In this document: in pieces, positions 60,719-64,000 of the stretch | How positions within the stretch are numbered: the first letter of the stretch is position 1 | Layout: the number at the start of each line of letters is the position of its first letter | Translations under genes and position numbers: made by a program | NCBI RefSeq assembly: GCF_000346465.2 | Contig: NC_034016.1 | Location: 19,207,548 to 19,271,547 of the forward strand | Length of the DNA: 64,000 bases | DNA from: Prunus persica | Lineage: Eukaryota > Streptophyta > Magnoliopsida > Rosales > Rosaceae | Direction of reading: 5' to 3' | Notes under the pieces: model-generated | What the model was told of the DNA's origin: nothing | Seen by the model: only the letters and a program-made list of their open reading frames with translations | The model's database searches: none

Positions 60719-61481
60719 AACAAAAAACAACAAATTGAAGATTGAGTATCCTAGTCACTGGTTGGTGACAACTGACCGATTGATTAGGATTTTCGATGTG
60801 ACACTGAATAATAATAAAATAAAATAAAAACGATTGATGAAACTGCTGCCAAGGAGATTGGAAACGCCTGAAATAGCATAAATAATGTTTATACATATAT
60901 TCTAAAGTCATGGTTTTCAACAACATATCACATCTTCATTTGAGCTGTAAAATGGTGGGGTTGCACAGTGCATTACTTATAGCCTGGTTTTGTAACTTTC
61001 CACTATTTATAGGCAGGTGTTATCTCTCTGGCTGGAAAATTTAGAGTCAGATGTGATTGATGGATGGACTCCATCTCCATGGCCAGCAGAGCTCTCTCTG
61101 TTTTATTCGTTTGGATTTTTATCCTCTCTGTTTTAGCTTACCAATTTTACATCATCTACCAACTTCAAAAGCATATGTTTTTTTGGGTTGGTCCATGAAA
61201 ATGGAACCCCACACATTCACATCGACACAAAACTTTGCTTTTCAAGCTTGGGGTTTATCTTAATTTCATTGGGGAAAATGGGGGTTACTGTGGAACTCCG
61301 GATTAATTATAAGTCTCTATGAATCAAATGAAGAAAGCAGAGAGAGAGATATATCATATATATGTATAAGAAGATTGAGATGAAAGAAAACCCAGGAAAA
61401 ATTTACATCAGCATGACCGCAAATATAAGCAGAAAACAGAAAAGCATTCACAACCCTGAACTAAAAACAATAAAACACCAG

Positions 61482-61841
61482 CTATGGTGGTGGGCTTGGG
61501 TAAACTTGGTTGCTGGCGACCTTGTTGGCCTTCGAAGCAGAAGCTGAAGAAGGCCTAGTAGTAATACTCTCTGAAACTGAAACAGAGCAAAAGCATTGGA
61601 CAATTTGATCAAACATCATCCTCTTCACTAACCTCTTCTTCACCGGGAACACACTTCCAGCTTTTGGTTTGAACAACCGTGGCTCAGCCTTGCTTTGATC
61701 TTGAGATGAACTCAACTTCAGCTTCATGGGTTCCTTTGGGTGGTGGTGCTCTGTTTTGGGGCAGAGGAGGTCTTCTTCCCCAGCTGGCTTCAAGTTGTTC
61801 CACGCCTTCTCTACTTCTGATGAAGTTTTCTTCATTGCCAT
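61482..61841 (-). CDS. Small basic protein, family member J (119 aa)
   Basis: The longest member, intronless. The N-terminus (S-E-V-E-K...L-K-P-A-G-E-E-D) resembles member B. A His/Lys/Ser-rich linker follows, then the core L-F-K-P-K-A-G-S-V-F-P-V-K-K-R-L-V-K-R-M-M-F-D-Q-I-V-Q (about 58-84). The Ser/Ala-rich tail ends N-Q-V-Y-P-S-P-P-P. No signal peptide or membrane segment. The leader carries a (GA)n tract (plus-strand CT run at 61851-61871), and the TATA region upstream is weak. This member shows every family element, so it is the best reference copy. Function unknown. Confidence 0.78.
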   Translation of the reverse strand: MAMKKTSSEVEKAWNNLKPAGEEDLLCPKTEHHHPKEPMKLKLSSSQDQSKAEPRLFKPKAGSVFPVKKRLVKRMMFDQIVQCFCSVSVSESITTRPSSASASKANKVASNQVYPSPPP

Positions 61842-61849
61842 GCCTGTAA

Positions 61850-61880
<31 letters not shown>

Positions 61881-61999
61881 GTCTGATTGTGGGCTTCCTT
61901 CTGGGTCGGTATGTTTATGAAGCCGTCTTTGAGTTTAATATATGGACGAGAAAAGTTTGTTTCCTTTTCCATTGTAGGCCCTGTCCAGATTCCATTGAA

Positions 62000-64000
62000 G
62001 GTAGGTATGTGGGGACATGCTGAGTAAGAGGATATGGTGTTTGACAAAGACAAGGACTATGACGACTGACTTCTCTTTTTTACCCAAAAAATAAAAAGAA
62101 AAAGAAAAAAGGGAAGGACTTCTCTTTAGACACTTGAAAGCATACAAAAAAAATTTGAATAAGAGAAGGAAGCTTCGATAATCTTTTGTTATTTTGTCAA
62201 ACCTCTTGAATCTATGCTTTCAACAAGCAGATTCCATATGACTTTATGGATAAAAATGTAGGAAAAAACGTTTGGTTAGAAGTTGCCTGATTGATTTGTA
62301 TCTTCAAAGAAACGATTTTTCTTAGGTGTTTTCACTTCAGTAAATGCATAGACTGGTATTTTATAGTTGCAGAGGTATTGTTTTTGCTTAGCGCTTAGCG
62401 CTTAGCGCTTAGCGTGGGAGAGTATCGGTTTCCTTTTTCACTTAGCGCTTTTTTATAGTTAAATTATCAATTTTTAGGTTTAGTTTAATTCAAAATCTAA
62501 CAATTCACTTGTAAGATAAATTTAACCATTTCTATTTTAAAATCCTAAGTCGGTCCTTAAGTGTACCAAAGTCAAAAATTAATTTGTTCTTAGATTGATA
62601 ATGTCCTCGTACGAAAGCCCAAGTTGCCACTCGTGTATCACTCTCAGAGAACGTACTAGTTGGACTGGTAATGGAATAATAGAATAAATTATTCAGTGCC
62701 ACATGTATGAGGGAGGGAGTAGATTCTATTACCCAGATCTCAATGAAGACGTTTCCTAAATTCTCTTTTATTTTTATTTTTTATGTTTGGGTGTTGGAGA
62801 GTCTCCTGCTCAATTCCTCTTCTTTATTAAGGTTTGAGGTCATCCGTAGTTTGTTGTTAACCAAGTTGACCTTGTTTAAATGTGATTGATGCAGTAAAAA
62901 TAGTTTATTTCTTTTTAGCAATTGGTATTTTACAATTTAAAAGCTTCGAGCTAATTTTCAAGAGTTTGATATCACAAGATAAAATAGAAAATATATCAAA
63001 GTGCATGCAATAAAAATTAAATTTTTCTCTCCAAATAGGTTCTATAGCGGCTTTTTATTTATTTATAACTTATAGTTTTGTTGTAGCTATATCTTCGAAT
63101 CTTCAAACCATTCTGCGTTTCCATTCCATGAGCTTGCTTGGACCTATTAAAATACAAAGGTGCCCTAAAAAGGCTTTTACTTTAAAATACAAAGGTGCCC
63201 TAAAAAGGCTTTTACATGATAGATTTTCTTCACGTGCTTGTAGCTTTCAATATTACTGCTCCCCCATGTTCTAAAGTTCAATTCCACCCGAGAAAAAGTA
63301 CCCTTCAGTGTCGAGGGCCATCTTTCTAATTAGTCTGATTTGATTGGAAATAATTAGCACTTGGTTAAGCCAATTAACACGGTCCATGATTTTCTTTATT
63401 TTTTATTTTTTTTTTGGTGGTCAAAATGTTAATCTAACCTACTCGTTCATTAATTTTTATTTTTATTTTATCTTTGTAACCATGGCCAGAGCCCAAAACA
63501 ATAAAGCAAGATTAACTAATATAATAATAGCCAAAAGAGGCCCAGCAGAGGAAGACAAGTCGAAGGCCTTTGAGCCCAATTCTAAACTTAAGCCCAGAAG
63601 CGATGTTTTTTAAAACAATCGATAGTGGAGGAGGGGCGAATTAAACCTAAGACCTCAAGTGCATATGTAAATGTTTTTAACCGCTTGAACAACAAACCTT
63701 TTTGCAAGCTAGTCTCCGAAAATGAAAGAGCTCATAATTTGGTTTGAAAAAAAAACACTATTTTATTAAATTAAAGAGGCTTTTCCCCTTGACGCAGCAC
63801 AAGCAACAAAGGTTTCAAGCGAAACCTTGAGTAACAAGAAATCTGGATTCCACCAGAAAATTAAGAGGAATTCTCTTGGGATAATTTTATTAAAATCTGA
63901 GGTTATTAGAAACGTCAGACCAACCTGTCTAAATACGCAACTCTCAATCCTTGAACTGCTAGGGGAGTTATTACATTAAAACTGAAAAACAGAATTAATT
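62000..64000. other. Right-end intergenic stretch
   Basis: A 7-bp unit (CGCTTAG) is repeated about four times at 62386-62414, and a 35-bp unit is repeated twice at 63147-63216. 63440-63780 matches 59860-60130. No gene recognised. Confidence 0.55.

Overview
This window looks like nuclear DNA of a flowering plant. It is AT-rich, its genes are split by GT-AG introns, minimal promoters have TATA boxes, there are many (GA)n/(CT)n microsatellites, and many small transposable elements are present. The families (LSM5, DA1-like peptidase, class-P alcohol dehydrogenase, ELC/TSG101-like UEV protein, Raf-like MAPKKK, TRIM and LINE retroelements) fit a eudicot. I lean toward a woody Rosaceae from general resemblance, but cannot prove it.

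Layout. 1-1430: minus-strand promoter, 5' leader and intron of a gene that continues off the left edge. 2651-4261: a complete four-exon LSM5 gene (+). 4947-8000: two members (A, B) of a small-protein gene family, both on the minus strand. 9340-12010: a large palindrome whose arms are two decayed family copies facing each other around a ~200-bp mosaic spacer. 13279-17350: an inverted block with a DA1-like pseudogene and ADH exons (-). 17870-19580: a broken Raf-like kinase (+). 19905-21060: a second copy of the left-edge leader/intron. 21190-27390: the + strand partner of the 13-17 kb block, with a UEV (ELC-like) gene, the last ADH exon and one open DA1-like gene of 325 codons. 28212-30620: a third, broken DA1-like copy. 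30960-31706: a tandem pair of MITE-like repeats. 31860-36780: a tandem duplication with four more family copies, split by a LINE and a hAT element. 36831-64000: further family members (G, H, I, J) in repeat-rich DNA with a solo LTR, a TRIM nested in a LINE, MITEs and many large duplications.

The main theme is a small-protein family of seven whole or nearly whole genes, two frameshifted or cut ones and several remnants. All ordinary members lie on the minus strand. They share a core of the type F-K-P-K ... S-V-I-P-A-K-R-R-L-V-K, several share a C-terminal N-x-[IV]-Y-P-S-P-P tail, and six share the same nine-base TATA variant. I do not recognise a named function. The palindrome made from decayed family copies has an inward-facing promoter in each arm, so transcripts from either side would fold into a long hairpin. 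Its stem shares sRNA-length identity with member A. A hairpin locus that could regulate its own parent family is the most interesting possibility here, and it is an inference.

The second theme is repeated inverted and tandem duplication with uneven decay. Paralogous blocks give empty sites that date transposon insertions, and they have kept different exons of the same lost genes.
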